Source: Didymella arachidicola (taxonomy: Eukaryota > Ascomycota > Dothideomycetes > Pleosporales > Didymellaceae). Taken from it: 64,000 nucleotides of DNA. The notes under the pieces were generated by a model. The model was not told where the DNA came from and did not search any database. It saw only the letters and a program-made list of their open reading frames with translations. The DNA lies in NCBI GenBank assembly GCA_016630955.3, contig CM049992.1:1302001-1366000 (forward strand), written 5' to 3'. The position numbers and the translations under genes are program-made. The number at the start of each line of letters is the position of its first letter. Position 1 is the first letter of the stretch. Shown here one piece after another: positions 9,696 to 22,424 of this stretch.

Positions 9696-11560
9696 ACGTA
9701 CATCACATGCGAGCGGAACACATGGGCGAGCGGAACACTTTTGCCAAGACCCTACCAAAATCACCCCTATTATGGCCCAAAACACCACAAATTGGCGCTG
9801 CATAAGGCAAAACAAGCTGTAATATTACTTAAAGACCTCTTCTGCTCTATTATTGCACGTTCGCGCGTTATGCCCACCCTCTCCGCACCTTCCACAGCGT
9901 CGTTGGGATGGTTTACCTCCTTTAGCACGCACCTGCGTCTTCCTCTTCTTTCCATCACTACGCGCGCCAAACTCTGATAGAGCAGTCTGCCGCTGGCCCT
10001 CTTCAACTGTGAGGCTTCCCTCTGTCTAGATATGCCTTCTTTTGCGCGATTTACGTTCTGTAGCAGCTACTAGAGCTGCGTGAAGCGCAGCGTTCTCCTG
10101 TTGTGCTAAAGCCAGCTTGTGCGCAACAATTGCTGCCCCCTTTAAGACCTTCTTAAACGCTTCAACTATAGAGGTAGGTAAGCTGTCCATGTGCCTCTGA
10201 ATCCTCTTCTTTACAAGCGTTGATTGCGACCCAAAATCTAGGGTATTGCTTGGGGTTTGCGACTGCCAGAGCGGGCTGTTTTGGGGGAGTGGTGGCGATG
10301 GGGTGCGCAGCTTCACATTCAGAGCCGATATGACGCGATCTGGGGCAAACGGAGCCAATCTGGCCCCTCGGAACCCTCCTTGAATGTTGCTAGAGGTAAT
10401 GGCTTTGTTATAAGCCGCTATGAAGCATGGGAGGAACTCCTGCTTTGTAATGTGGTTGATCCGGTTGTGTATAAGCCAATTGACCTCATCCCCGTACGCC
10501 TTCTTCAGAGGGCCAAAACAAGCCACATTAAGTGGCTGCAGGAGGTGCGATGAGTGTGGAGGCATGCATAGACCTATAATATTGTGATCCTTGCAGTATT
10601 GCTTGAATTCCTTATAGTTGTGGCTCTCGTGGCCGTTGATAACCAGCAGTCGGTGGGTACCAACAGTACGCGTCTTTGTATGCCTGTTAAAGTGCTTCAA
10701 CTAGTTAAAACCAAGCTTATTGGTAGTCCAGCCGTTCTTAGAGACAACAGCAGTCCAATCTTGGGGCAGGTCATCGTCTTTGTACCAGTTGGACTGGTGG
10801 CGGCGGGCTTTGAAGATAATGTAGGGCGGAATGGCCCACCCTGTGGCATTGATGCCTTAGAGGACCTTTACCCACTCGCGATTGCCTGGCTGGACTACCT
10901 TTGCCCGTCCACAATTCTCTGAAGCTGTAACGACTGCTCCAGAGCTTATCTGGCCCATCATGAAGCCTGTCTCATCGAAGTTGTACGTGTCGTTGTCCTG
11001 GATGCCATACTTGGCTTTGATGTTGGCTACAAGGTCAAACTAGCCCTGTGTAACCTCAGGATCCTCACAGAGGGCTCGTTTGTAGTCGTACTTGCGATTG
11101 AAGACCACTTTGAGCTCCTCCTGTCGCGAAACAAACGTGCTGGCCCAGTTTGAGCCAACAGGGGCCAAACCGCGCTCTTTCCGCAGAGAATTGGCGATAT
11201 CAGTCACATCTGCAAGCCGGGGGGGTCGTTCTTGCTTAGCTAGCTCAACTATATGCGTAACAATCACCTGCTCCTCAGTATTGGTCAGATTCCGTGAGTT
11301 GGCCATGGTATCAACGCGTGAAGGTCGTCCGGCGCGTCGATGATGTAGCGTGGTCAAGGGCACGTTGTAGATAGCTGCAGCGCGTCGCAGGGAGAGTTTT
11401 AGGTCTTGTTTAAGGGCTTAGATTGCAAGCTGTATCTGAGCTTCTTTTAACGCGTCTTTCTGTTGTTTTTGTGGAGGCATTAGTAGAGGTTGGTGTTTTG
11501 GTAGGGTCTTGGCAAAAGTGTTCCGCTCGCCCATGTGTTCCGCTCGCATGTGATGTACGT
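9696..11560 (-). mobile_element. Fot1/pogo-type DNA transposon, 1,865 bp, inactivated
   Basis: Bounded by perfect 65-bp terminal inverted repeats at 9696-9760 and 11496-11560, starting ACGTACATCACATG, and flanked by a TA duplication (9694-9695 and 11561-11562). Inside each repeat the 13-mer GCGAGCGGAACAC occurs twice, at 9709 and 9726, a 17-bp period. It carries one transposase frame on the minus strand, now broken. Size and structure match the Fot1-like elements of about 1.85 kb known from Pleosporales. Confidence 0.93.
9825..11480 (-). pseudogene. Pogo-type transposase with five in-frame stops
   Basis: One continuous frame of 552 codons from the ATG at 11480 to the TAA at 9825, with no frameshift. 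Five premature stops lie at 11418, 11040, 10857, 10701 and 10026. Each is explained by one C-to-T change on one strand (CAA/CAG to TAA/TAG, or TGG to TAG), all in CpA context. Two of the three catalytic Asp are also lost: the usual LDGHESH reads INGHESH, and QPLD reads QPLN; the first (YNFDETGF) remains. N-terminal helix-turn-helix DNA-binding region, catalytic core, then a C-terminal CCHC zinc knuckle (CGRCGEGGHNARTC). Cannot encode an active enzyme. Confidence 0.92.
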
Positions 11561-11562
11561 TA

Positions 11563-12695
11563 GCAGCAGGAGTCAATTAGAAATTCGTTTGCGCTTGAAT
11601 CCTGCAAAGGCGACTATTCACTGCCGCCAAGTTTCACCATATTCATGCCTGTTTCTGACTCTCTCTACGGCGTTGGGCAGTTGGCTTCTGAGCGCGAGTT
11701 CCCAGCGAACTTCGCCTTCATCTCCCCGTGGGGGGTCGTCCAGTACGTTGGTGCGTCATCGCATATGGCTCTCAGTACATCTCGAAAAACCAGGATTGAC
11801 CTGTCGATGCTGTGTTTCATATATGGGCTGACAGTATATAAGCCCGGCTGGCGGGACTCCAGCTTCATCGTTTTCATCTTCTCCCCGTAGCCATCTCTTA
11901 TATCTTGTCGCGGAGGAGAACGATTAGAGTCATCAGACTGTCAATCTGATCCGGAAATTCCAAGCTTTGATAAATGGATATCAATCGGCCAAATTACGGC
12001 TGGGTCACGGGTATATAATCACGTAGCCGGACTGATCCGTTGATCAGAGGAAGCTCATGATCTCCTGCTCAATATTGTTCGATCTGATCCACATCTCTCA
12101 TCTTTAACATCTCTGATACTATCAGCTGGCTTTCTACAACTCCCGCTACTTTTATCTTCAAGATATCCAGAACCTTACATATCTTTCTCCACCGTCATCC
12201 TAGTCTGGCAATGCTGCAGGTCAGCACAAAGAGCCACATTGTGTCGAACGCAAAGCACAGATCCAACCGCTGGACAGTGTACTGGAACCCAGCAAGAACA
12301 TGCCTTACGGATGGAATGAAGTTACTGCCTGTCAAAGTGAATTTGACGCTGTTTGGAGGCAGGAATATGAACTTCACCGGATTTGTTCAAAGGGCCAAGG
12401 CTTCGCGAGGCATTGTACGTTCTTGAGAACACCCTCTGTGGCTTCCAAGTGAAGGAGGCGAGCAGACACAGTGGCTTGATTGGTCGACGCCCTCGAGCCT
12501 CACGTCAAACATGGACCCGTTGTTTTAATCTGAGCGGCAAGAAGACGGAAGACAATTAACGGTGAAGTAAAGGAAAGCAAAGCTCTTCCAAAGCGGCTAG
12601 TGCGACGCGCTTCTGCCACTCACAGCAAACAACCGTTCTTATTCCAACACGTTCCGCCCCCTCCGCTCGCTGCTTGCGCTATTGCACTCGAAAAT
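11563..12695. other. Intergenic stretch with a possible gene fragment
   Basis: A pyrimidine-rich tract (about 12090-12205) and a TATATAAT at about 12011 look like promoter features. After them is a 71-codon ATG frame (12211-12426). Overlapping it in another frame is an open run of about 80 codons without an early ATG, containing MPYGWNEVTACQSEFDAV. Neither is recognised. I do not call a gene. Confidence 0.3.
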
Positions 12696-14468
12696 ATGGC
12701 GCTGAAGACAGCGCACATCGCGCAGAACCCATACCTGTATCCAGTAGGGAACACGCCAGCTGTGTGCCTGACCGACACCCTTCCGCCGGAAGTTGATGCT
12801 CAAGTTCTTTAGCTGGGCTGTGGAGATATCAGGAACATCCTCTGTACTGCGTTCAACAACGCGGGTAGCGGTACGTGGGCTGGAGGCTTGGTGTGGTTAT
12901 CAGAGAAAGAAACTAAGTCTCCATTAGAGAACCGAGCCCTCGATTTCACCTGCTGCGACATTGAAGCCGAGATCATTGCTCGCAACATCGTCGCGCTTAC
13001 TCACATCATTTGTGACAAGGAAGGTGTTCATAATCAACATGCCTGGAACATATACTACCATGTTTTCATCGATCCGGCAACTATGGCTACGCTCCAAGCT
13101 CACGTGAAGAACCTTCTCGACGCCGCTCGGTCGCTCGATGTGTGGAATCGCAGCAAGTACGGTGCATTCATCCGCTTCTGCGACGAGGGAACATTCACAG
13201 CTGTTGTGCGGCTCTGGAAGCTCTACGCTACTTAAGTTTCGTCAGATCCAACCTTTACAAACCTCCAGAAGCTTCTGAAAGATCAATGGAGGGCGGCTCA
13301 GCGCCATCAGCACGATAGGTTAGGAAATGGCGTTGTGCTCGAGGGCGTACGTGCAGCTGCTCCCGTACTCTTCGAGTCTCATACGGACGCGATCAAAATC
13401 TACCGGACATTCTGGAGCACTGGAACATGCCTGGACAACAAGAAAGTTACTTCCAAGTTGACTATCGCGAACCCTATGTTTGGCTGCTACCGCAGTGGTC
13501 TCCTCTTGCACTACGGTCAGAGCCCATTTTCTGGATTTCATCTAGCCCCGGTTTACACCCCGATGACCGATATCTCTCCACTTGCCACGAACATGGCTAA
13601 GAAGCTCTGACCTGCAGGCTCCAGTTCTTTGCATACAGCGTTCGAGCAATTCGAGGCTTGGTGCGACACCTTGCGAAAGCGTGCTGGTTCCCTGACTGTC
13701 CGTTTCGCTAACGCCGATGCTCTCGCATTTTGTCATACTCTGCAGCATGTTCAATCATCTGGAAATGTTGAGGAAGCCCTTTGGTATCGCAATCCTTGGA
13801 CCTTCGAGCGCTTTACTCTCAGCAAGATCGAGTACTCCACGCGTGGCTCGGCACCCACGTTGTTCAACATTATCGATACGTCAAACTTGATGGATCATCT
13901 TGGAGGTCTCAATGTGCTTGTTGCTACGGCATCCCTTCTTTAGCGCAGTCCAACATCAACACTTCGCACGGGAGTGGTGTTGCCGCGGGAGGCCAATGTC
14001 GCAGGCTCCGCCGAAAAGCTGCTCTGCGGCAACCTGCCCTTGGTGGCTTTGCTTCTTGGCCTGAAGCCTATCCAGTATTGGACCAATGCCACCGCGACCT
14101 GGCATCTCAACAAAGCCTTATTGCCGGGTACGCCGGACGGTGCCCAGATCCTTAACTTGATGTCTCGGCCCATCATCTTGTGGAAACCTGCGGACCTTTC
14201 CTGCATTCGATACCAAGCTATCGAGCTTGCTCACTTTGTGTACGGCATGTATCTGGAGATGTATGCAGATGAGAGCTTTGGCGCCAGGTTCTCCATGCTG
14301 GGATGGATGAAAGGAGATCTGCTACTCAAGAAACTCACTGCGTACGATCTATACACACGAGGCAGCTTGACAGCGTTGCTACAGTGCATCAAGAAGTCGA
14401 ATACTGTCGACTGGCAGTGTTTCTCTCGAGAGCTTGTTGCAGGTCTCATTCTGAACGATCCATTTTGA
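12696..14468 (+). pseudogene. DUF4470-domain protein (MYND-associated family), nonsense-riddled
   Basis: A single frame of 591 codons aligns throughout with the fungal DUF4470 family. Landmarks are NPYLYPVGNTPAVCLTD, LGCGDIRNIL, LDFTCCDIEAEIIARNI, FWSTGTCLDN, LHYGQSPFSGFHLA, ADALAFCHTLQ, IDTSNLMDHLGGLNVLVA and QYWTNATATW. It is interrupted by stops TAG 12810, TAA 13233, TGA 13608 and TAG 13941. The terminal TGA at 14466 may also be premature. No frameshift is seen. Most of these stops are one C-to-T step from CAG, CAA or CGA; TAG at 12810 replaces a residue that is usually Leu. The decay therefore looks like RIP acting on a duplicated gene rather than neutral loss. Family function is unknown; many members carry a MYND zinc finger, which I do not see here. 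Confidence 0.82.
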
Positions 14469-15853
14469 GCAGGACTCGCCGCTCACGTAAATCCGGTACA
14501 GGCAAATCAACACTCTTCGAGCTCTTGGTACGAATGCCTGGGATAAGTATGTGAGCATAAAAGGATACCTTTCAGTAGACCAGCTGATCGCGCCTCCTGA
14601 AGCTCCGTGGTTGTCATGAATAAATAGCTTTGCGCGGACCCTTCAGTCAAAGACATCTGCAGTGAAAACAACGAGGCATGCTGGGAAGTAATCCAGGCAG
14701 AACCCCCGAACATATCGACGGACAAACACTCCTTAGCAAACCTGCACGATTCGACAGTGTGCAGTCGCCACCTCGTTTGCGCACTACCGCAACAACCACT
14801 GTGCATGTGACGTCTGTCAGAACGATCTTCACGATGGTGCATGCCGAGATCGTGCTGGTGTCTTACTCGCTCGTACTCGGCAGGCGCACTTCCGGTCAGG
14901 CTCAGGGGCAGCCGCCACAAGAGCTGTGCTGGAATGAGATTTCGGTTCGTTTCCCAGCCATCGAGCTATTGAAGTACGCAACAGCCACCGTAACGCAGGC
15001 AAAACAAACAGAGGTTGACAGATGCTCATTCCAGGATGGTGATGGGACACAAGCTGGTACAAGATCGCGTGGGGCGCGGGGTTGTGCGCTGCAAGGCTGC
15101 TCAGGCTGTTTTTGCGATAGGCGGCCCAAAAATAACCAATGCGCTACCGAGATACGCTAGACGGCTGCTAAAAGATGCAGGGTGGCGCTGCAGGGCAAAA
15201 AAGTAGAGCAAAGCACACAGAGGCAGCAATCGAGGTGGTATTGTCGCGCCTTTAGGCAGCCAACTCAGCCTGCGCCGCTCGTGATGGCAAAGTGGAAGGC
15301 ATGAAGAGGCGCGCAAGGTGAGACGTGGTTCGCGGATAGACATTGTGGGCTGCTCGATGCGGCTCTAGCGCATACCAATACGGAAGTGGAGCCTCAGCAA
15401 TGTTTCCGCTGCATGACACTTTCCCTGAGGGCCCATCCGCCCCGGCGTCTCTCAGCCGTCCCTCTAGGCTCTTGTCGCCGCCTCTCGCTCATAACAAGTC
15501 CCTGTCGCTTCAGCGCTGCATGTTCTGTTTCCTGACCGTCTTTTTCTACGACTAATCCCCAGGTTGCAGCTTTTGTGACCGTCGACACTCGCTACAGCGC
15601 CCACCAGCTCCACACGCTTTAGGGGCACACACCCTCGTAATACCCACCCTTCGTCCGCTGCCCCATTCGTTTGGCATCACCCCGGACCCCTTTACCAGTT
15701 CAAGAGACCCTTTTAGAAGGCACGTCCATTACTGCGCTTCAACTTTCACCCCGCATTTGTTGGAGTGACAGCTCGCTTTTGACAGCTGCACGACTGCCTG
15801 CGCATTTCTTGGCCACATTACACGACATCCCCTCACGAAAATCTACCGCAACA
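14469..15853. other. Intergenic stretch, promoter of the transglycosylase
   Basis: 1.4 kb. The last 500 bp become C/T-rich with CCCCGG and TCTCTC tracts, typical of a strongly expressed fungal gene leader. No gene recognised. Confidence 0.45.
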
Positions 15854-17307
15854 ATGGTTCGTGGTGCCCTCTCGACCGTCTTCGCGACCGCTGCCCTCGC
15901 CGGCACCGCCTACGCTGCCGCCAAATGCACAAAAGACAGCCACTGCCCTCAAGATACACCATGCTGCTCACGTGCGTACCTTCCAACCTTGCCCAGGTGA
16001 TCTCAACGATGCGCTGCTAACAGCCTTGCAGTATATGGTGACTGTGGTGTCGGCGCTTTCTGCCTCGGTGGTTGCGACCCGCTCATGTCGCACTCCTTTG
16101 ACTCCTGCGTTCCTGGTCCTGTATGCAAGTCTGGCTCATACAATCTCGATACCCTCAGCGATGTCCAGTCTATCGACAAGTACCTCGGCGACTCATCCAA
16201 GATCGACTGGCAGTCGCAGGGTATGCCCGCCATCTACACCGACCCCAGCAGCGGCAAGAAATCGACACTGTTGACAATGGCACAAGGCACAGTTGGAACA
16301 CTGTTGGCCTCTACACACTACGTCTGGTACGGCAAGGTCTGCACCAAGGCTACCACAGCCCAGGGTAAGGGTGTCGTAACTGCCTTCATTCTCATGTCTG
16401 ATGCCAAGGACGAGATCGACTTTGAATGGATCGGTGTTGATACTGGCCACGTTCAGTCCAACTACTATTCGCAGGGTGTCACAGTTTGTATGTAGCCTTG
16501 CGCGCTCGATTCATTCAACACAGCTAACGCCATGCAGACACGAATGGCAAGAACCTGACTGTACCTGGAGGCAACACTGTTCAGAACATGCATGAGTACT
16601 GCGTCGACTGGAAGGAGGATACTCTCACATGGTCCATCGACGGCAACGACCTGCGCACACTCAACCGCAAGGACACATGGAACGGCACCTCAGGTCGCTT
16701 CGACTATCCTCAGACACCCGCTCGTGTCATGCTTTCGCTCTGGCCCGCCGGTCTGCCCACCAACGAGAAGGGTACCATCGACTGGGCTGGCGGTGAAATT
16801 GACTGGAACAGCCCTTACATGCAAAACGGTTACTACTATGCTCGCTTCCAGGAGCTAACCATCGAATGCTACGACCCTCCGAAGGGCACCAAGGAGTCTG
16901 GAAACAAGGTCTACAAGTACACCGACTATTCCGGAACGAACAACACCGTCCAGATTACAAACGACGAAGTCATCCTCGGCTCGCTCATGGGCACTGGCGA
17001 GAACCCTGGTGAGGCGCCCAAGTCCGGCTCTCCATCACAAACAGCAGACGTCGCCAACATTCCTGGTGGAAATGTTGGTGGTGGCAACCGCGCCCAGGAG
17101 ACCAGCACGCAAGCGGCGGCTTCAGGAACAGGCAGCGGCGCACAAGCAACAGGAAGCTCAGACAGCAACGCCGGTGGCGGATCTACGCAGTTCTCCCAGG
17201 GCGGCAGCTCCACATCAAGCGCCGGCGCTGCAGTGTCGATTGAGCCTAGGCTTGTTGGATCGATCATCGCAGTCGTTACTATTGCTGGTCTCGCCGCTGG
17301 CTTGTGA
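15854..17307 (+). CDS. UTR2: Chitin-glucan transglycosylase, CBM18 + GH16, GPI-anchored (UTR2/CRH family)
   Basis: Wall cross-linking enzyme that transfers chitin onto beta-glucan at the cell surface. Exons 15854-15971, 16032-16487 and 16538-17307 give 447 aa. Residues 1-21 are a signal peptide. Next is a chitin-binding module with closely spaced cysteines (CTKDSHCPQDTPCCS, then YGDCGVGAFCLGGCDP). The GH16 domain carries DEIDFEW, with Glu167 as nucleophile and Glu171 as acid/base. A Ser/Gly/Thr-rich linker from about residue 350 ends in a hydrophobic tail (LVGSIIAVVTIAGLAAGL), the signal for GPI attachment. The chitin-binding module points to the Utr2 rather than the Crh1 branch. Everything needed for activity appears intact. 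Confidence 0.93.
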
Positions 17308-18708
17308 GCAGCTTCCTGTCTAGTTTTCGCGTTACGCTTCATGTCCTTAATTGGTGTTTGGGAAAAGAGTGCATAGGGTTTGCCAGTTGTTCATAGCGCT
17401 ATTTGTCGACTCTGGGTTGAGCGGTTGGACAGTGTGATCTTGGGGTTCATTTCTTGCATATCCTTTTCATAGTACGATCTTTTATTGGCAAGAGATTGAG
17501 GCCAAGAGACTAGGAGATGGTAATGAGGCTACGGCCGTTGCACTCCTTGCTGCGTAGATGGAGATAGTAATTCATATGTGATACCTTCAATGTCTCCATC
17601 GTGCTTTTCACTTCGTGTCCCCGGTACATGTGTGGCGGACATCCTCCTGTCTGCTCGTTTCTTGCCCTCTGCAACGCAAAAGTCTTCACAGATGAAGCCC
17701 CGCAACTAGGCGCGGTGAAACACGCATGCATGGTACACTTTCTTAATGAGTGAATCGCACTGCTTTAACTAATCAAAAAATGCCCGCTGTCTTGCACTCT
17801 AGATCTGCTGCGCGGCAGCGCGCTGGGTTACAAGTTCTATTACCTAACGCGCTGTTGTCTGAGATGTTTCTTTCAATTTTGTTTTCGTAACCGATCAATG
17901 ATGCGTCCAGGAACCTGAGAGTAGCTAACGTATGAGACTGCATTGATTGAGAAGCGGGTGTTCTTTCCTCATGGGAGCGTACAAACACGCTGCAAGACAC
18001 ATCCGAGGACACTGACAGACTCGTTTGCCTGGTACAGTTCCTCCTTCAGTGGGTCCAGGGGATCGAGCAAAGATGTATGGTTGCAGGAAACCCTAGGTCT
18101 TCTGTTCTGTTCGTGAAACAACTTAGGAGCATCTAAGAACACCAGAGACGTTATTGCGCACCCAGTGTGAGCTCGTTGATAGAATCTATATCGGAACGGG
18201 CATTGCCAACACTTGTGTCATTAAGTTAAATCTTCCGCTGCTGTCACTCATTTGCAAAAGTGATCTTGACTTGCGCATTTGTTTATGTCCCATCGAGTGC
18301 CGACGTTGGCCCCCATGCTATGTTTGCCATCACCTGATTGCGCGAGGGGGGTATCAGAAAATGATGTTGACACCATTTTGGTTTTCAACATCTGCCTAAC
18401 GTCTGCTACAACTTCAACATTATGCTAACAGCACCTTAACATCTAAGTTATATCACAATTTTGAAAATTCTTGACGGGGCGCTACTGGGCACCCCGCGAT
18501 GGTTGACACGTTACCTGCTTTCACCGCACAAACTTGTATTGGTTCAGATAACGGAGAGAAACCAGTCATCAACTCCGGAGGCTTTCATCAAATGCGACAT
18601 CATGGCCTCTTCAAGTTCAGACCACAGTCGCCCACTATCTCTTCTTGACGAATAATAGTCCCCACCTGGGCACTTCGCCTAGAATCAAACCCAGCGACGC
18701 CCGAATAC
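17308..18708. other. Convergent intergenic stretch
   Basis: Between the 3' ends of the transglycosylase and the GH5 gene, 1.4 kb. Only short frames without motifs. Locally A/T-rich around 18360-18470. Confidence 0.45.
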
Positions 18709-19901
18709 CTAGAGAAGCCACTTTGAGAAGTCAAACGCACTCTCAGCCTTGCCCGCCGCGAGCCCCGCATCTCTGAGCGCACTCCAATTGACATCGTTGA
18801 TGCCAACCTCATAGTCCCATTCGGTATGCGGGTCCGGGTTGGGCAGGATTTGCCAATAAAACCACGGGATGCCCACAGCATCAATTTGCGCCGCCCACTT
18901 CTTAAGATTCGCATCGCGGGCACCGGTGCTTATGGGACTGCCACCATTGCAGTTATTGTTCGAGGCATCGGTGTAGCAGGCGCCCCACTCCTGCATAATG
19001 AGCTTCTTGTTCGCTGATTTGGCGCGGTCGACGTAGGGTTTTAGCTTCGAAGTGTCGAAGTCGCCGACACCGTAGGCGTGGATAGCGAGCACGTCGAGAG
19101 CAGCGCAAGAGAAGTATTGGTCGAGGAGTGAGGTGGCGAGATAGGAGCCGCCGCCCGTGGTAACAAGGATGTTCGTGTTGCCGGCGAGAGCGGACTTCAA
19201 GGACTGGGCCATGGTGCACTGCCAGGACGCCAGAGCTGCTGCATTACCCTACAATAACTCGTCAACCGGATCACTACTTGGTTGCAATGTATGTATTACC
19301 ACAGGATGCATGGCTTCGTTTTGAGCCTCGAACGCGAAAATGTACTCGGAGCTCTGAGCCCAGGTTTTCCCATTTGCAGGGTTGACATGAGCAAGAACAT
19401 GCGCGATTCTGTCCTTGAAGTTCTTGATCGCGTCGGCATTAGTATAGAAATCACCAGTACCGTACCACTTTCCGTAGAAGTCTCTGTTACCCTCGAGGGC
19501 GTTGTAGCTGTGGACTGAGATCAGAAGCTTGATGCCGTAGCTGTGGGCTTTGACCATGAACTTGTCGAGACGATTGAGGACGGTGTCATCCCAAGCCGTA
19601 GGAGAGTCGCCCTGAAGAGATGGGAAGATATCAATTTCTGTCCCCTTCTGGGACGAGGACTGGCCTTTGCTGGTCGTCAGTGATGACCGTGGGAAGGGGT
19701 GGACGTAGCCTTACCGTCGAGCCATACGCGCAATACCTTCACGCCGGCGCTTTGTAGACCTTGGAGCAAAGTAGTCTGCTGGGCATCCTTCAATCCAGCT
19801 GCATAGTACAAGTTGGAGGCCGAAAATGACTTCGCTGCAAAAGTTGTGCTGAAAGACGCAAGGCCAACGAATGCTCTGATAATTAAGATTGAGAACTTCA
19901 T
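18709..19901 (-). CDS. Secreted GH5 glycoside hydrolase, mannanase-like
   Basis: Exons 19901-19715, 19664-19300 and 19248-18709 (introns 50 and 51 nt) give 363 aa. Signal peptide MKFSILIIRAFVGLASFS. Family signatures are NLYYAAGLKDAQQTTLLQGL, KVLRVWLDG, IKLLISVHSYNALEG, FAFEAQNEAM with probable acid/base Glu179, LAIHAYGVGDFD, LIMQEWGACY with probable nucleophile Glu271, and IPWFYWQILPNPDPH. Family knowledge: GH5 enzymes hydrolyse beta-1,4 mannan or glucan. I favour an endo-mannanase from the overall pattern but cannot fix the substrate. No carbohydrate-binding module or GPI tail. Secreted, acting on plant or fungal wall polysaccharide. Confidence 0.88.
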
Positions 19902-22330
19902 GATGACTGTTTGCAGAACGTTCCCTGCTGGATGCCATCTTCAGACAGACTTGCTTCTGCTTCATATACATCTTCAACCTTCCAGGTCACCACGGTGTTG
20001 CTCGTGAAAAGTTGCATCGGACAAGAACTGTGGAGATCGACTTGCCTAAAGGAGAACGGATAGTGCCCAGGTGTAAGGCTGAAACGTCACGACTCCGCAT
20101 CGCGCGCTCCGAATGCTGCGCTAAGCTCACTCGACTCGGACATTAATATACTCGCTGCCATTATAATACACACTTGTATAGCTTCTTGGTGCACTTGTGC
20201 GGAAGGCTGCAGCCGATTGGCTTGATGATGCTCTGCATGAGGGGTTGATCTACAATTTCACGATTAGTGAAGCCTCCACACTCACCGAGGCCCGATTTCG
20301 TCACGGTAGCGCAAAGTATCTGTTGAAGGAGCAAGCGATAGCTTGTGAAGCCGGAGAGCCGCGAATGAGCAGATGCTTCGGCGTCAAAAGTACCCGCGAC
20401 CAGGGCCTCTGTATATGATTCTGTCTTGCACCTTCTCCAGTTCACGACCCAATATTGAACACGAGGTACAAGTTTAGAGATCCGTAAATTAAACACTTTG
20501 TCTGGCGTGGACTGTCATACTCCGTGTCGTGCAAAGCTTGAACCGAGGGGTATGAGATACTGCAGTGCTAGGGCGCATGGCGATAGCCAGGGTCGCCAGC
20601 CCAGAACCTGGTGTCACGAGAAGGCTCCACTGTCTCGAGAATATGAAACGTTACTCGGAATCTCGAGCCAAGATGACATGAATTGAGCTGCAGTCTACAG
20701 CAGTATAGGAGTCACGAGCCGTAGCACATCGGGGGCGATGGTGTCTAGACCCATCCCACTCATGACAACCTGCTTGCACCCCACAGAGCGATGAGGGATG
20801 TACCCCTTTGCTGTCGTAGCTACTAGTCGGTGGCTCTCGCAGTGTAACTTCAATTTACTCCTTGCACACTGACTCCACCGCTTCCAATCCTTCCTTGCCC
20901 AACGGCTGCCCCCCTGCAGCATCGTGCACCACAGTGACAGCCTTTCCCTCAGTTTCCTTCTAATCCTCTCTATAGTCGTCGCAACAGATATTGTAGATAT
21001 TGCTGATTCTTTCTCCGTGTATCTCGACAGTAAAATAGGCATACCTGTCCTCGTCTATGTGGTCAAAGACCTGCCATTCACAGTTGTGACCCTCGGTAGT
21101 AGTTTGGATCGTGTACTTAGCCTGTCAAGTGTTCTCAAGTTGTGACGCCTGCTCGACCGTGATACATATCCGATCAAGGTAGGCACAGTGCTGCAGGTGC
21201 CGAAGACTGAGACTCCAAGGTAAAGACCTGCCTCTTTCGCATTGTCACCGTGCTTGTAGGCTGAGGCAGGGACCGTCACCACCCAGAAGCCCCCAGCTTC
21301 ACACGTTCATAGTACCCTTCGGGAGGTCAGAGCCAGCCAGCGAGCCGCTGTATTATAGTGACGTTAATTAAGTCGATCGATCGATCAACCGTGCTTATAG
21401 CAAAAGACCATCCCGATCTGCAGACTCTGCTTCTGGTGAAAGTAGTTGGCGAAGCTTTTTACACTTGCGAGCGTGACTGGTGTCATCGTGGTAATTGTGA
21501 CCCAGGACCCAAGTAACTTTCTCAGGCTTCCAGCGTGAGAGAGGTAATCCACAAGACTGAGCCACAAAAAAAACCTATGGTACTAGGTGCTTCTCCAGGG
21601 CCTCGCGCCATGACCGGAACCAAGATCGGACCGCGTAGTCGTCGCAGTCTCGACCATGAAAATGCCGCAGTTTGTACAATACTTCTCATGCAGTGACGGA
21701 ACAGTAATCATCTCAAGCCACCCATAGTATCGTGGGTGCAACCTGAGCACGAACACAGTTGCCACCATGTTCCTCATTACGGGCCAAGAAATGGAACTTG
21801 TTCTCAGCGTAGAGCACCTTTGATACTCCAGCTTCGACTTGGTGGCATGCGCAAAAAATTCAAGATTAAGGTCATGGTATCTCAGCAAGGAGGACACCTT
21901 GCAATTGTTGAAAGCGTTGGTGCGAGATGTCTGGCCTGGGTTGCTGAAGTGCGTCCAAATCTTCTGGGACTTGTCAAAGGTGATCGCGAAGCGAGTTTCT
22001 TCTTTATTGGTGGGAAAGATCTCTGTGAGATTTTTGGACAACGACCTTGGCTGTTGGACTTACGAAGATAAAGTCAAGCTTCGTACCTGGAGGCAGTCCT
22101 GATGCCGTGGTTCTGCGTCGGTTAGCAAGCGTTTGGCTTTTTTTTTTTTTTTTGCATAATTCAATATTGTGGCCCCAGGCTTTAACGTGCTTCACAAACG
22201 CTAATGGGGTTTGTTGAAAATTAGATTGATTCTACAGGCAGTGGTGGAGTTGGAGAAAGCCGTCCCCCGGAGTGCAGTGGTACGCTTGAGGCAACAAATG
22301 AGTCCCAAACTCTCCATAAGCACGAGCTTG
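19902..22330. other. Long intergenic stretch
   Basis: 2.4 kb between the GH5 start and the transposon nest. A 16-base T run lies at 22138-22153. On the minus strand at about 22160-21583 there is a protein-like frame (RFAITFDKSQKIWTHFSN, VFVLRLHPRYYGW) of about 150 codons without an ATG, preceded by a possible intron whose phases do not fit well. It may be a gene fragment, unrecognised. (CGAT)n at about 21374-21386. Nothing else. Confidence 0.3.
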
Positions 22331-22424
22331 TAGCGTGCACGGCCACGTACAGTGTCCGTGCCCGTAACGCGCACCCCAACCACTTTTCCATCCCATCTTG
22401 CACCCCCAATATCTCCACGCCACA

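Noticed and set aside
22138..22153. Poly(T) run as the poly(A) tail of a minus-strand retroposon
   Set aside because: No reverse-transcriptase frame, processed-gene body or target duplication found next to it.
21583..22160. Minus-strand protein-like frame of about 150 codons
   Set aside because: No ATG, the candidate intron does not keep phase and no family recognised; mentioned only within the intergenic entry.
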